Under the pieces are notes generated by a model, which saw nothing but the letters and a program-made list of their open reading frames with translations, was not told the DNA's origin and ran no database searches. Below, piece after piece: positions 39,069 through 49,721 of a DNA stretch of 64,000 nt. Made by a program: the position numbers and the translations under genes. The first letter of the stretch is position 1. Each line of letters begins with the position of its first letter. Origin of the DNA: Psychrobacter sp. JCM 18903 (lineage in GTDB: Bacteria; Pseudomonadota; Gammaproteobacteria; Pseudomonadales; Moraxellaceae); assembly GCF_000586475.1 (NCBI RefSeq), contig NZ_BAWJ01000015.1, forward strand, positions 1-64,000, in the 5' to 3' direction.

Positions 39069-40271
39069 TTAGATAAGCGTTAAGCACCATAACGAGGTAA
39101 CTTCAGCACTGCGCGCGATATGTAGCGGGTCTGTATCATCTTGACTGCGACCATGCTTAGGTTGGGTGTCCAGACGATATTTTACCGCCAATCCAGCATC
39201 GGCAAACAAGCTTAGTAACTCATCACGGGTGCGCAGTTGCAGGTGCTCAGCTAAGTCCGACATGATCAACCAAAGCTCTCCGTGCTTAGCTAAGTGCTGT
39301 TTGGCACCTTGTAGAACGCCACGTAGCATCGCGCTCTTGGCATCATAGACGGCGTACTCAAGAGACGAGCTTGGCTTAGCAGGTAACCAAGGCGGATTAC
39401 AGACAATCAGATTGGCGAGTGGTGCATCAGTCGGATACAAATCGGCTTGCTGCAGTTGTACGGCAGGTAATTCTAAGCGTGTAAAGTTCTCATTGGCACA
39501 GGCCAAAGCACGTGGATTCAAATCCGTTGCGATCACTTGTGGAACACCGCGCTGCGCTAAGATAATAGCCAGCAATCCCGTTCCGGTACCGATGTCATAG
39601 GCGACATCATGGCTCGCTGGTAGCGGTGCATCGAGCAATAGCTGTACATACTCATGACGGGTTGGTGCAAAGACGCCATAATGCGGGAAAATTGATAAGC
39701 CTAAGCTGTCTATTGGGACGCCTTTTTCGCGCCATCCTGCTGCGCCAAGTGCGCCTTGCAAGTCACGAAACGACAACACACAAGACTCATCCATCGCCTT
39801 ATCTAACGGGCCAAAAGCGGCTGTGCAGGCTGCACTGACATCGGGCGCACGGCGTAGTTGGCTGACATAACTGGCATCAAGCTCTAGTAGCAAACGGCTT
39901 AGTATGCGAGAACGTTGGGCTTGGAGTTGGCGCTGTTGATGAAAGAGGTTGGGAATTTCTTTAGAGTTGCTTGAATCAGGTTCTGTTGTAGATTTAGCCG
40001 CTTTTTTTGCTTTACGCAGCTCGGAGCGCTCATTGGTACGATCTATGCGACGACCGAGCGCTTGTAGCAACTGGCGTGCATTATGAAAATCACCGCGCCA
40101 CAGCAGTGAGCTGCCTTCGCACGCCAAGCGGTAAGCGTCATCTGCGGTCGTTGTATCATCGACCAATACAATGCGCGCAGGTGGCATATGATTGCTTTCA
40201 GACAACCAAAGAGCATTACGTAGAATCTCGTTTTCTTGCCATTGTACATACTGCTTTTCTGTTTGTAACAC
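39069..40271 (-). CDS. Class I SAM-dependent methyltransferase of HemK-like type
   Basis: The 400-residue protein has an N-terminal helical region of about 200 residues with a Lys/Ser-rich low-complexity stretch, and a C-terminal methyltransferase domain. Motif I is VAYDIGTGTGLLAIILAQRG, motif II is VIATDLNPRALACANEN, and motif IV is NLIVCNPPWLPAKP, an N-P-P-W motif typical of enzymes methylating glutamine or the exocyclic amino group of bases. The substrate is unknown. The start is a GTG at 40271. The gene follows xerD's upstream end on the same strand with a 24-base gap. Confidence 0.8.
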   Translation of the reverse strand: MLQTEKQYVQWQENEILRNALWLSESNHMPPARIVLVDDTTTADDAYRLACEGSSLLWRGDFHNARQLLQALGRRIDRTNERSELRKAKKAAKSTTEPDSSNSKEIPNLFHQQRQLQAQRSRILSRLLLELDASYVSQLRRAPDVSAACTAAFGPLDKAMDESCVLSFRDLQGALGAAGWREKGVPIDSLGLSIFPHYGVFAPTRHEYVQLLLDAPLPASHDVAYDIGTGTGLLAIILAQRGVPQVIATDLNPRALACANENFTRLELPAVQLQQADLYPTDAPLANLIVCNPPWLPAKPSSSLEYAVYDAKSAMLRGVLQGAKQHLAKHGELWLIMSDLAEHLQLRTRDELLSLFADAGLAVKYRLDTQPKHGRSQDDTDPLHIARSAEVTSLWCLTLI

Positions 40272-40391
40272 GTAATAGCCTACCTTCTGTGAATGATAGT
40301 TTGCTTAGAATGCAAAGATATCTTTATATTGTTTATTGCGCTGTCAATCTTCTGCTGTGATCAATGCTTTGCTGCGGTCACTTGAGTGCAT

Positions 40392-40727
40392 TTAAGCGCT
40401 TTTTTTCTTAACCAGATAACGATAAAGCGTGGCGCTGATTGGTGCATCTTCATCGCCAGCGACCATTATTTCATCGGGATCGACGTTTAGATTTACATTT
40501 TCAGCAAGCGTTTCTTGCTGCACAAGCTCATGTCCCAAATGACGACAAAAATTAGGAATGTCACGAGTGGTGGCTGGGTCGGTGGCGAGTATTTCAATCA
40601 CCTCGCCAGCATCAGCGTTACGGATGGTTCGATGCAGCATCATGACAGGCTCAGGGCAAATCAGCCCTTGAGTATCTAAATGATGATTGATCGTCGTTTG
40701 TATGGTAGAAGTGCTCATAATAGTCAT
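40392..40727 (-). CDS. tusA: TusA-family sulfur carrier
   Basis: TusA accepts persulfide sulfur and passes it on for tRNA thiolation and other uses. The 111-residue protein contains [20 protein letters not shown], where the Cys of the CPxP motif is the sulfur carrier, and the typical beta-alpha-beta order with [21 protein letters not shown]-terminal tail of about 25 residues is longer than in E. coli TusA (81 residues). The start could be 40727 or the internal ATG at 40718. Confidence 0.88.
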   Translation of the reverse strand: MTIMSTSTIQTTINHHLDTQGLICPEPVMMLHRTIRNADAGEVIEILATDPATTRDIPNFCRHLGHELVQQETLAENVNLNVDPDEIMVAGDEDAPISATLYRYLVKKKSA

Positions 40728-40778
40728 TTAAATCGATAGTATAAGGTAAAAGTTTTTTGCGTCATTTATAAGTATGCT

Positions 40779-41258
40779 TTACGTTTCTTCAGCGGTTTCA
40801 GTGTCTTTTTCTGCTTCTAGAAAATTAAAAAAGCGCTTAAAGCTCACTTTAAATAAAAACGCCACACCCAACCAACAGGATAGCCCCAACCATACGGTAT
40901 CAGCGAATAATAAGCCACCAACCAATATGATGGTCGATACGCCAATGCTCATGGCAATCATCGACGCTTGGTTTAAGCGATAACGATAAATCACCAGCGC
41001 ATCATAAATAGTAATAGGAATCGTAAGCGCAACCAAGGCATAGGGCAAGTTATAGAAAAGTTGATAAAGCAGTTGATTGTCATGAAAGGCTTTGATACTG
41101 GCAATGGTGCCAAAGACCATAAAGGCGAGAATAGCAGCATAAATGAGATAAATCGCTATTTGATTCGCTCGCTGTGCGCCTTTGATACGGGCGATGGCAA
41201 GCGGCGCAAAACCATGTTGCGATTTGTTTTGCAGGGAGTGGTCTGAGACAGTGGTCAT
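40779..41258 (-). CDS. Hypothetical inner-membrane protein with four predicted helices
   Basis: The 159-residue protein has about four hydrophobic helices (IAIYLIYAAILAFMVFGTIA, ALVALTIPITIYDALVIY, MIAMSIGVSTIILVGGLLFA, WLGLSCWLGVAFLFKVSF). Its N-terminus and C-terminus are polar, the latter Glu/Thr-rich. I do not recognise the family; it may be lineage-restricted. It lies between tusA and ruvX on the same strand, with a 92-base gap to ruvX, and no motif hints at transport or catalysis. Confidence 0.7.
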   Translation of the reverse strand: MTTVSDHSLQNKSQHGFAPLAIARIKGAQRANQIAIYLIYAAILAFMVFGTIASIKAFHDNQLLYQLFYNLPYALVALTIPITIYDALVIYRYRLNQASMIAMSIGVSTIILVGGLLFADTVWLGLSCWLGVAFLFKVSFKRFFNFLEAEKDTETAEET

Positions 41259-41350
41259 AATAGTCAGGTATTTATCCGTGTAGAGTGGCGATATGTCAGA
41301 ATTGGCAGTGTTTTAATTAAGAGTGTTTTAACAGCAGGTTTATCGCTGAT

Positions 41351-41880
41351 TTAATCGGCTTTGATAGCGTCGATGGCGATACTGCTACTGGGATCAGCGA
41401 AATAAGTCGACATCAGAATGCAGGCAGAGATGTCGTCAATTGGATCGCGCTCATGCTTAATCCAACCATTCTCCCAAGCGATCTCACGCGCTGCCACTGA
41501 GGTTAGACGCTCATCACAAAGGCTCACGACCACTGGTAGATGCTGTTCCATGACCCTATGTGCTAGACGACGAGCGAATTTGTGCGCACGCTTAGACAGC
41601 ATTGAGCTGCTGCCATCCATATTAAGTGGCAACCCAACCACCACTTTTGCCACGCCCCAGACTTTAATAATACCGAGCAGATTGTCCCAATCAGGCTGAC
41701 CATTATTCATCGCTAAAATATCAAAGGCACGCGCAGTCTCGGTAATGGTGTTACCTAGCGCCATGCCCATCTTTTTTACCCCGTAATCGAGCGCCAAAAT
41801 AAGATGAGCTTAATAGCGGGTTCCGCCACAGTAGTGTCAGCAGTTTCGATTTTAATGCTCGTATCAGACTCTACCATCAT
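41351..41880 (-). CDS. ruvX: RuvX/YqgF pre-16S rRNA nuclease (apparent frameshift)
   Basis: YqgF/RuvX is an RNase H-fold nuclease that processes pre-16S rRNA. The core LALDYGVKKMGMALGN carries the first catalytic Asp. VVGLPLNMDGSSS, SLCDERLTSVAAREI and DDISACILMSTYF follow and include the remaining acidic residues. One base is missing at the A run 41796-41799 (T on the coding strand). Restoring it joins a 27-residue leader starting at ATG 41880 (VESDTSIKIETADTTVAEPA) to the domain. The gene follows yqgE on the same strand, the common arrangement in gammaproteobacteria. Confidence 0.88.
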
Positions 41881-41968
41881 TATGCATACTTCCTATTTCT
41901 ATTGGGCGTGATTCATTTAGCTTAACGGCTTTAATTTAAATGGATAATTTAACCATCATAACCAATCA

Positions 41969-42532
41969 TTAAGCATGACCAATATCACTGCTAAGGTAAT
42001 CAAAGTTAACGCCAATCTTATCCGCGGCAATTTGCCAGCGTTCTTCGAATGGCGTATCAAACAATAAATTCAGATCAGCAGGACAGACAAGCCAATCGCC
42101 ATTATTAAGTTCCTGATCGAGCTGTTTTTTACCCCAGCTGGCATGACCCAAGCACAGCTGATAGTGACCAACGCCTTGACCTGCAGCGATACGCTTAAGG
42201 ATATCTTGACTGGTCGTGATGCAGACGTTTTCTGAGATTGCAAAAGACGATGCCCACTCAGGCTGCCCCGTATGCAGCACAAAGCCAACCTCTGGATACA
42301 TCGGGCCACCCTCTAATGCTACATCTTCCATCACTTGCGCATCCGTCACTTCAATGTCTAAATCTTCTAGCAGTTTACCCACGCGTGCCTGCTCTAATGG
42401 ACGATTGACCATCAGACCAAGTGCGCCATGTTTATCATGACGGCAAATATAAATCAGCGCCTGCTCAAACCGTGGGTCTGACAGCTCGGGTGCCGCGATT
42501 AAAAAATGATGGGTCAAATTGGCTTTAGACAT
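41969..42532 (-). CDS. yqgE: YqgE/AlgH family protein
   Basis: The 187-residue protein is collinear with Yqg[60 protein letters not shown] and [20 protein letters not shown]. The fold is known but function is unclear; AlgH in Pseudomonas is linked to alginate regulation. It is upstream of ruvX on the same strand with an 88-base gap. No frameshift is seen. Confidence 0.92.
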   Translation of the reverse strand: MSKANLTHHFLIAAPELSDPRFEQALIYICRHDKHGALGLMVNRPLEQARVGKLLEDLDIEVTDAQVMEDVALEGGPMYPEVGFVLHTGQPEWASSFAISENVCITTSQDILKRIAAGQGVGHYQLCLGHASWGKKQLDQELNNGDWLVCPADLNLLFDTPFEERWQIAADKIGVNFDYLSSDIGHA

Positions 42533-42679
42533 AGAGACAAACGCACCCTAATATTGAAGGTAAAATAACAGAAATGACACACCACTATATGGCGATACTG
42601 AGGTGAAAATCAACCAAAGCAAATATTTAGCGGTGATGAGACACAGCGCTGCACAACTGGTTGATGAATGACCAAGCCT

Positions 42680-44358
42680 TTATTTCACATCGGTCAATAA
42701 GCTACGCGCATGGTCGCGAGTGACGTCAGTGATGATCACACCGCCAGACATGCGTGCCAGCTCGTCGACTTGCGCGCTATCAGTCAGTATTAATAGCTCG
42801 CTTTCGGTCTGCTCGTCATGATGCTTTTGTACCAAAATATGCTGATGCGCTTGCGCTGCGACTTGTGCTTGGTGAGTAATGGCTAGTAGCTGCTGCGTCT
42901 GCCCAAGCGTGCGCAGTAGCTCACCGACACTTGCGCCGTACCGCCACTGATACCGACATCGACTTCATCAAAGACGAGCATGGGTTTGGCGGCATTATTA
43001 TCGGCATTGGTTGCTTGCAGTACTTGCATCACCAGTGCCATTCGTGACAGCTCACCGCCTGAGGCAATCTTATGTAGCGGCTGCATCGGCATACCAACGT
43101 TGGCGCTAAATAATAAATCAATATCATAGCAACCTTGTGCATTATAGTAGCTCGGCTCGGCCTTCTTGGTAAAGACAAACTCGCAGCGGGCATTGGGTAG
43201 CGCGAGCGGTTGTAGTTGCTGCATTAATTGTTTGCTGACGATCGGCGCGGCTTTCGAGCGCTCTTTATTTAACTGAGTGGCGAATGCAAGATAGTCTTGC
43301 CATGCCTGTTCAATTTGCGCTGCCATCGCATCACTGCTTGGCTCGTTTTCTAGCTGCTCTAATTGCGCTTCCCAGCCTTTGCTTCATCGATTAAGTCGCT
43401 CGTTGGCAAGCTATGTTTACGTGATAAGCGATGTCCTAAGCTGATAAGACTGTCTAATGTCTGCAAACGCTCAGGATCAGGCAACTGTTGCTCAGCATAA
43501 TCTGACAGTAAGCCTGTTACCTCTGTGATTTGTTGCTGTGCTAAATGTAGTTGCTCGGAGGCTTGCTCAAAGGTTTGGCTGACACTCATTTGGTTATCAC
43601 AAAGCTTGATCGCTTGCCCAAGCAAGGTCATCACATCTGGTTCATCCGTGTCATTGTCGAGCAGATGCAAGCCATGACTGGCCTCTTGCATGAGGCGTCG
43701 ATATTAGACAGCTCTTCGTGCTCTGCTTCAACTTCTGCATAATCAACCGCCAATAATGGCGCAATATCAGCAAGTTGGCTTTGCAATAGGTGAATACGGT
43801 CTTGGCGCTGAGCTCACGGCTCGCAATATCGTCAGCACGGCGTTTGAGCTGCTGGTAAGCTTGATAGCTACTGGCAGTTTGTAAAGCTAGCGACGTAATT
43901 TGCGCCATCTCGTCGAGCCATTGCACTACAAACTGCGGCTTGAGGAGCGCTTGCTGAGCATGTTGACTATGGATATTGACCAGCAATGCACCTAAGCTTT
44001 TGAGCTCTGCCAAGCTGACAGGCGTGCCATTTAACCACGCTTTTGAGCGTCCGCTATTGCTGAGCTGACGACGAATGAGGACTTCGGGTTCTTCTAATGG
44101 TCGATCATTTTTGGCAAACCAATCAGCAATGACGGTATTGTTTTCTACATCAAACTGCGCATAAATATCGGCTTGCGCCGCCCCGTGTCTGACCATCGCA
44201 CTGTCTGCGCGCTCACCAACACATAAAGACAGTGCATCGAGTAATAGCGATTTGCCAGCACCGGTCTCACCCGTGATGACATTGAAGCCTTCAGCCACAC
44301 TCAGCTCATGCTGAGCGATCAACGCAAACTGATGTAAAGTTAATGATACTAGCATCAA
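42680..44358 (-). CDS. recN: DNA repair protein RecN (four apparent frameshifts)
   Basis: RecN is an SMC-like ATPase used in double-strand break repair. The N-terminal ATPase half has VITGETGAGKSLLLDALSL (Walker A), a central coiled coil follows, and the C-terminal half has ASGGELSRMALVMQVL (signature) and MLVFDEVDVGISGGTAQ (Walker B). Breaks lie near 43802, 43694, 43378 and 42928; restoring one base at each gives RELSAKDRIHLLQSQ, NIDALMQEASHG, EAKGWEAQLEQL and AQVVGELLRTLGQ. The corrected protein is about 560 residues. The stop is at 42680. Four breaks in 1.7 kb is the densest cluster in the window. Confidence 0.87.
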
Positions 44359-45086
44359 TGCCTCTCATGACAGACAATAGACTTCATATACATCTCAAGA
44401 AGCCATATATAAAATAGGTAGATAAGGGAGTGAAATTATTCATTTAACCGTGTTAATGAGATAAATATTATAGGCAAATAGTATGGTGTTAAACGCGCTT
44501 AAATACAAACTTTCAAGCGATGTATAATAGATTTTATTGTTGGAAGATTACCATAAAACTGTCAAAAACTGGCTATGAGTCATCATCATAATATTCACAA
44601 TATCAATCATTAAGGTGATTAAGCCTGTCAAAATGATGGTTGTATACTAAGCATGGTTGCGGATTAAACTTATAAAAATAGCCCAATTGTAGTGATCAGG
44701 TGCTGACTCAAAAAAGGTGAGTAAGTAAGTTTAAGATTCGCATCAAACAGCATTTTCCTAGTCGCTTTAACAAACTTTATAGATATAATGTGGTAGCATA
44801 ATCTCACATAATGATAAACTCTTCTGATTGGATTAGTGCAGTGTAATATACGATAACGAGTCATAATTTTGTAAAATGATAGGCGTATAGTTGGAAGAGT
44901 ATGCCACTCGGTCATTATTCTAAAGTATTTTCATAGAACCTGTGGCTAGCTTTAGCGCACAGATATCTAGTATAGAAGGATACAGTACGTAGTACAGAGG
45001 TGTCGGTTAACGATGCAACTCTGGCGGTACTCTAACCAATTACTTATTTTTTAGTTTCGTAATGATTATTTGATAAGGAAGCCACT
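44359..45086. other. Divergent intergenic region between recN and ppnP
   Basis: About 728 bases, AT-rich. No ORF here has a ribosome site or recognisable protein. An 81-codon reverse frame at 44670-44915 looks spurious. No tRNA or strong hairpin was seen. Confidence 0.55.
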
Positions 45087-45422
45087 ATGACAGCGGCGCA
45101 ATTTACTAATGTAACAGTCAATGCTCAAGCGACGGTATCTTATGATGGTCGTTGTTCAAGCCACACTATTATGTTCGAAGATGGTCGACATAAAACATTG
45201 GGCGTTATCTTGCCTTGTGATAATTTGGTTGAGCATTATCATTTTAGCACCAATACCTCCGAGCGTATCGAAATCACGGGCGGTGAGTGTGAGGTCAAAA
45301 TTAATGGTGACGAAGAATTCAGCTATTACCGCGCTGGTCAATCATTCGTGGTTGAAGGCAATAGTGGTTTTAATCTGCGGACAGAAGAAATTGTTCAATA
45401 TATTTGCCACTTAGAAGGGTAA
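45087..45422 (+). CDS. ppnP: Pyrimidine/purine nucleoside phosphorylase PpnP
   Basis: PpnP is a small cupin that splits several nucleosides into base and ribose-1-phosphate. The 111-residue protein contains KTLGVILPCDNLVEHYHFST, SERIEITGGECEVKING and YYRAGQSFVVEGNSGFNLR, matching the DUF1255/PpnP family. It is slightly longer than E. coli PpnP (94) at the N-terminus. AAGGAAG precedes the ATG at 45087 by 5 bases. The gene is monocistronic with its own terminator. Confidence 0.88.
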   Translation: MTAAQFTNVTVNAQATVSYDGRCSSHTIMFEDGRHKTLGVILPCDNLVEHYHFSTNTSERIEITGGECEVKINGDEEFSYYRAGQSFVVEGNSGFNLRTEEIVQYICHLEG

Positions 45423-45480
45423 GTTTGCTAAAGCTGTTATTCAGTGATTGATGACAGCAAAAAGCCTTTTACTCAAAAAA

Positions 45481-45518
45481 AGAAAAACCTTATCGGATTG
45501 GTAAGGTTTTTCTTTTTC
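45481..45518 (+). terminator. ppnP terminator
   Basis: AGAAAAACCTTA and TAAGGTTTTTCT form a 12-bp perfect stem with a 9-base loop, followed by T-rich sequence. Confidence 0.85.
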
Positions 45519-45634
45519 TGCTGATATTATTTATATGCAGATATCCATTTATTGATACAATTACTGTCATCTCTTTTTATCGCCTAGTTTTTATCATATA
45601 GCGCGATACCCACTTTATAATCAATAGGCCTATT

Positions 45635-46405
45635 ATGGCAAAACCTACCTATTTTTATGGCATTCATGCGATTGATGCCTTACTCGAATATCGTCCTTTA
45701 GATGGGCTAAGCTTGTTTGTGCAGCAAGGTCGTGAGACTGATAGCCATGTACAAGCGATTATGGCGCAAGCACGTGACAATGGTATCAGTATCCAACCCA
45801 CGCAAAAAGACAAGCTCATGCAATTGTGTGGCAGCCCGCAGCACCAAGGTGTGGTGCTAAATGCGCGTCCTCTAGGCTTTGCTGATGAAGGCTTGCTTGC
45901 TACCATTGCTGGGCGTGACCAATGCTTATTATTGGTCTTGGATCAAATTACGGATGCACATAACTTTGGTGCTTGCTTGCGTACCGCAGTGGCGATGGGT
46001 GTGGATGCCGTGGTTTGTCCGAAACATCATGCGGCAAGTCTGACACCAACAGTGGCTAAAGTATCGGTCGGTGCAGCAGAGATGATGCCGATTATTAGTG
46101 TTACCAATCTGGCACGTACGCTCACGCAAATCAAAAATGCCGGGGTATTTGTGTTTGGTACGGCTCTTAATGCAGATGCCAAACCGATTCATGCCGCTGA
46201 TCTGACTGGTAAAACAGCCATTATCATGGGTTCAGAAGGTGAGGGGATGCGTCGCCTGACTATGGAGAGCTGTGATGAGCTGGTGTATATTCCGATGTCA
46301 GGAAATGAGCATGGCAACCTTCAAAGTCTAAATGTGAGTGTTGCCACTGGTATGGCGCTGTATGAAGTCAATCGACAGCGTACTTTAGCTGCTGGGCAAG
46401 CTTAA
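45635..46405 (+). CDS. rlmB: 23S rRNA (Gm2251) 2'-O-methyltransferase RlmB
   Basis: RlmB is a SPOUT methyltransferase. The 256-residue protein has an N-terminal substrate domain (FYGIHAIDALLEYRPLDGLS) and a knotted SpoU domain with LVLDQITDAHNFGACLRTA, AIIMGSEGEGMRRLTMESC and IPMSGNEHGNLQSLNVSVA, the three family motifs. No frameshift is seen. Its last 38 bases overlap the 3' end of the convergent coaE gene. Confidence 0.93.
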   Translation: MAKPTYFYGIHAIDALLEYRPLDGLSLFVQQGRETDSHVQAIMAQARDNGISIQPTQKDKLMQLCGSPQHQGVVLNARPLGFADEGLLATIAGRDQCLLLVLDQITDAHNFGACLRTAVAMGVDAVVCPKHHAASLTPTVAKVSVGAAEMMPIISVTNLARTLTQIKNAGVFVFGTALNADAKPIHAADLTGKTAIIMGSEGEGMRRLTMESCDELVYIPMSGNEHGNLQSLNVSVATGMALYEVNRQRTLAAGQA

Positions 46406-47054
46406 GATATTCTTGGTGTAATGGCGCTAGTTGCACATACAGAGCCGCAAGATCACTTTCGTTGAGCACCACATCATCTGCATGACGATTACGCTCTTCG
46501 CGGCTCAGCTGATTCACCATGATGGCTTTGATTTTTTGTATACTTTGTTCGTCGCGCTGACTGGCACGCGCAATCTGCGTATCCTCGGTGGCATCCATTA
46601 CTAAGATACGTTGGCATAAATTGGCAAGCCCTGCTTCTGCTGCTTCAATAAGTAAAGGCGCTGACAATATCACGTAAGGCGAAGTACTGGTTGCCAACTG
46701 TGCTTTTGCTGCTTCGCGTATCGCTGGGTGAGTGATGGCTTCTAACTCAATCAATGCCTCAGGATGTGAAAAGACGTGCGTTCTTACTGCCACTCGATCC
46801 ATTGATCCATCACTATTCAAAACCCAATCACCAAATTTTTTCTGGATTTTGTGCAGAGTGGTGCTACCTTTAGCGACGACTTCATGGGCAATTACATCCG
46901 CATCGATAATGTCAATGCCTTGCTCAGCGAACCAAGCACTCGCAGCGGACTTACCACTACCGATACCACCCGTTAAGCCAACTACTAAGGTTTTGCTTTT
47001 CTTTTGAGGGGTCTGGGGCTTATGAGAATAAGGTGAAGATGCTTGTTTTGACAT
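46368..47054 (-). CDS. coaE: Dephospho-CoA kinase
   Basis: CoaE performs the last step of coenzyme A synthesis. The P-loop is VVGLTGGIGSGKSAASAWF, followed by GIDIIDADVIAHEVVAKG and the lid region ILVMDATEDTQIARASQRD. The 228-residue length includes an N-terminal Lys/Gln-rich extension of about 20 residues. It overlaps rlmB tail to tail by 38 bases. The gene lies next to pilD, the arrangement seen for coaE in many pilD loci. Confidence 0.93.
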   Translation of the reverse strand: MSKQASSPYSHKPQTPQKKSKTLVVGLTGGIGSGKSAASAWFAEQGIDIIDADVIAHEVVAKGSTTLHKIQKKFGDWVLNSDGSMDRVAVRTHVFSHPEALIELEAITHPAIREAAKAQLATSTSPYVILSAPLLIEAAEAGLANLCQRILVMDATEDTQIARASQRDEQSIQKIKAIMVNQLSREERNRHADDVVLNESDLAALYVQLAPLHQEYLKLAQQLKYAVD

Positions 47055-47178
47055 AATAATGACTTATCTGCTCGATATAATGACAGTGATGGTTATAAGC
47101 TAAGAAAGTATTTTGGTGTCTATTTTAAGATTTGGTATCTGCTTGAAAAGGAGCGACCGAAATACTTTCTAGGACAAT

Positions 47179-48086
47179 TTAGTAAGTATACATGCCGAGA
47201 TACCAGTTGACGATATCTGAGCCATATAATAAAGCAACAATACCAGCGATAGCGATATAAGGACCAAAGGCAAACGGCTTGCTTTCACCCTGTTTCTTCA
47301 TCAAAATAATCCCAACGATTGAGCCTAATAGAGAAGACAATAAAATAATCAATGGCAACATCATGGGTCCAAGCCAAGCACCTAATACTGCCAATAATTT
47401 GAAATCTCCCTGCCCCATACCATGCTTTTTAGTGATTAGATAAAATATCTTAACCACTATCCACAATGACAAAAATCCTAGCAATAAGCCCCAAATTGAC
47501 TGGGTAGGTGAGACAAACCAGCCTTGTGAATTCACTGCTAATCCTAAACCTGCTAATGGAAAGGTCAAGCGATCAGGCAGTAATTGGGTATCAAAATCAA
47601 TACCGGTTAAGGCAACCAGCGTCCATACCAAAATCATGGCCGACAAGCCAGCTGCAGTTACGCCAAACTGATAAATGACTAATACTGACAGTAGGGCTGT
47701 TGCTAGCTCGACTAGTGGATAACGCAGTCCAATCGCAGCTTTACATTCTGAGCAACGGCCACGTAGTATTAACCAGCTAATTAACGGTATGTTTCGTACC
47801 ACTTTATTTTGTGGGCGCAATGAGGGCAGCGTGAGGCTGGTCGACTCAAAGTAATCGGCTGGTCAGCTGCTACGATATTTGTTAGGGGCAGAGTGTGTTC
47901 GCGAGGCATGTCTGCTTGTTCTGACATAAACTGGCTGCACTCTTGTCGCCAACTATAAACCATCATCAGCGGAATACGGTGGATCACCACATTTAAAAAA
48001 CTGCCAACACAAAGACCTAATAGGCCGAATATGCCTAAAGCGATAGGCATATTATCTTGTAATAACTCTATAAATTGCATGAACAA
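47179..48086 (-). CDS. pilD: Type IV prepilin peptidase PilD (apparent frameshift)
   Basis: PilD cleaves and N-methylates prepilins at the inner membrane. The N-terminal part reads LLGLCVGSFLNVVIHRIPLM, then CPHCAHKIKWYE, and the second pair in LRGRCSECKAAIGLRYPLVE, giving the four-cysteine zinc site. Catalytic aspartates are in ALTGIDFDTQLLPD and HGMGQGDFKLLA. One base is missing at the T run 47792-47794; adding it restores KWYENIPLISWL. About 303 residues after correction. It follows pilB and pilC on the same strand and lies 19 bases from pilC. Confidence 0.92.
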
Positions 48087-48105
48087 GCTGTCCTTTAAAT
48101 AGCTT

Positions 48106-49329
48106 TTAGCCTACTACTGCGCCCATCTGGAAAATCGGTAAATACATGGCAATCACCAAGCCACCTACTAATACACCGAGCACTGCCATAATCATAGGCT
48201 CCATCAAGCTAGTTAGACCATCAACGGCATTATCGACTTCGTTTTCATAATATACTGCTACTTTATCAAGCATCTCTTCTAAGCTACCAGACTCTTCACC
48301 GATGCCAACCATTTGAATAGCCATACTTGGAAATAAATTAGTAGAACGTATTGAAAACTGTAGCTGTTGACCAGTAGAAACATCATTTTTGATTTGCTGA
48401 GTGGCATTATAAAATACAACATTATTGGTTGCACCCGCTGTAGAATCGAGGGCATCAATAAGCGGCACGCCTGCAGCAAAGGTCGTCGATAGTGTACGAG
48501 CAAAACGCGCAATAATCGCTTGATAAGCGATATTGCCAAATACTGGAACCTTTAAAACCGCACGGTCTAAAAAGTCACGGAATTTCTTAGAGCGTTTTTT
48601 CGCCTCTGAAAAGCCAACGATAGTACCGCCGATAATGATGATTAAAATAAACCACCACGCCTGCATCCACTCAGACATATTGACAACCATTTGGGTAAAA
48701 GCAGGCAGCTCTGCACCAAAAGATTCGAATAAATCTGAGAAAACTGGAACTACTTTTATCAATAGAATCATGGTGACAATGATAGCGACTACGATGACTG
48801 CAATAGGATATTTTACTGCTTTTTTAATTTTAGATTTGAGTAATTCACTTTTTTCTTTATAGGTCGCGACGCGTTCAAGCATGGTTTCCAGTGCACCTGA
48901 CTGCTCACCAGAATCGACGAGTGAACAAAACAGATCATCAAAATAACGCGGGTGCTTGCGTAATGCTGAAGCAAAGGTTCCACCCGCTTCAATGTCAGAT
49001 TTTATTTGTAATACCAAGTCTTTCATACTGGGGTTATCAAGTGAGTCAGCAACAATCTCAAAGGATTGGGTCAATGGCACGCCCGCTTTCATCATAGTAG
49101 CCAATTGACGGGCAAAAATAGCAATATCCATGGGTTTGATGGATTTCTTGAAAGTGTAAAGCGGCTTCGGTTTTTTCTTAATACCTTTGACGCTGATACC
49201 TTGTTTGCGTAAAGTCGCTTTTGCTAACTCTAAACTACGGCTGGTGGTCTCCCCTTTTACTTTTTGTCCGCGTCGATTCACCCCATCATAGACAAAGTCT
49301 AACAGCATGTCGGTCTTCGCTTTTGCCAT
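48106..49329 (-). CDS. pilC: Type IV pilus inner-membrane platform protein PilC
   Basis: PilC anchors the pilus motor. The 407-residue protein has two T2SF domains: IFARQLATMMKAGVPLTQSF with EQSGALETMLERVATYKEK, and FARTLSTTFAAGVPLIDALD with GEESGSLEEMLDKVAVYYE. There are three membrane helices (around residues 175, 220 and 380). No frameshift is seen. It is separated from pilB by 392 bases and from pilD by 19 bases, so pilC-pilD may form a unit. Confidence 0.94.
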   Translation of the reverse strand: MAKAKTDMLLDFVYDGVNRRGQKVKGETTSRSLELAKATLRKQGISVKGIKKKPKPLYTFKKSIKPMDIAIFARQLATMMKAGVPLTQSFEIVADSLDNPSMKDLVLQIKSDIEAGGTFASALRKHPRYFDDLFCSLVDSGEQSGALETMLERVATYKEKSELLKSKIKKAVKYPIAVIVVAIIVTMILLIKVVPVFSDLFESFGAELPAFTQMVVNMSEWMQAWWFILIIIIGGTIVGFSEAKKRSKKFRDFLDRAVLKVPVFGNIAYQAIIARFARTLSTTFAAGVPLIDALDSTAGATNNVVFYNATQQIKNDVSTGQQLQFSIRSTNLFPSMAIQMVGIGEESGSLEEMLDKVAVYYENEVDNAVDGLTSLMEPMIMAVLGVLVGGLVIAMYLPIFQMGAVVG

Positions 49330-49721
49330 GTTACTACCCTCAAAATATTGTCTAATATAGATATTGCAAAGATGTACAACGATGCCTGACTAATTACATA
49401 AAAAAGGCATACTTTATTTTAACGTAAAAAACCAGTATAACTCTGTTTTATATTTAAGTATATCTGGTAGGGATTATTGCTAATTTATAAAAGTCTGTAC
49501 GATTACCACCCATCATATAAGTCCTCATATAAATAATGGCATTATTCATATAAGAGTGATTCTGAACTTTCGACTATACTTTTCACCATCGCACTGACAA
49601 AGACTGCTTTTTAGATAGCTAAAGATTAAAAAGTAGTTGGTTAGTCGCTTTGAACGTTCCCTTTCAGCAATCAGCAGTGCTTTTTTCTGTGCGTATTTGA
49701 CCTGTAAAAAAGCAAACATCC
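49330..49721. other. Intergenic region between pilB and pilC
   Basis: About 392 bases with no supported ORF. This is long for two genes of the same pilus motor and may hold a separate pilC promoter; I see no strong terminator. Confidence 0.5.

Noticed and set aside
44670-44915. An 81-codon reverse frame between recN and ppnP
   Set aside because: No ribosome site, no recognisable sequence and AT-rich spacer composition; treated as noncoding.
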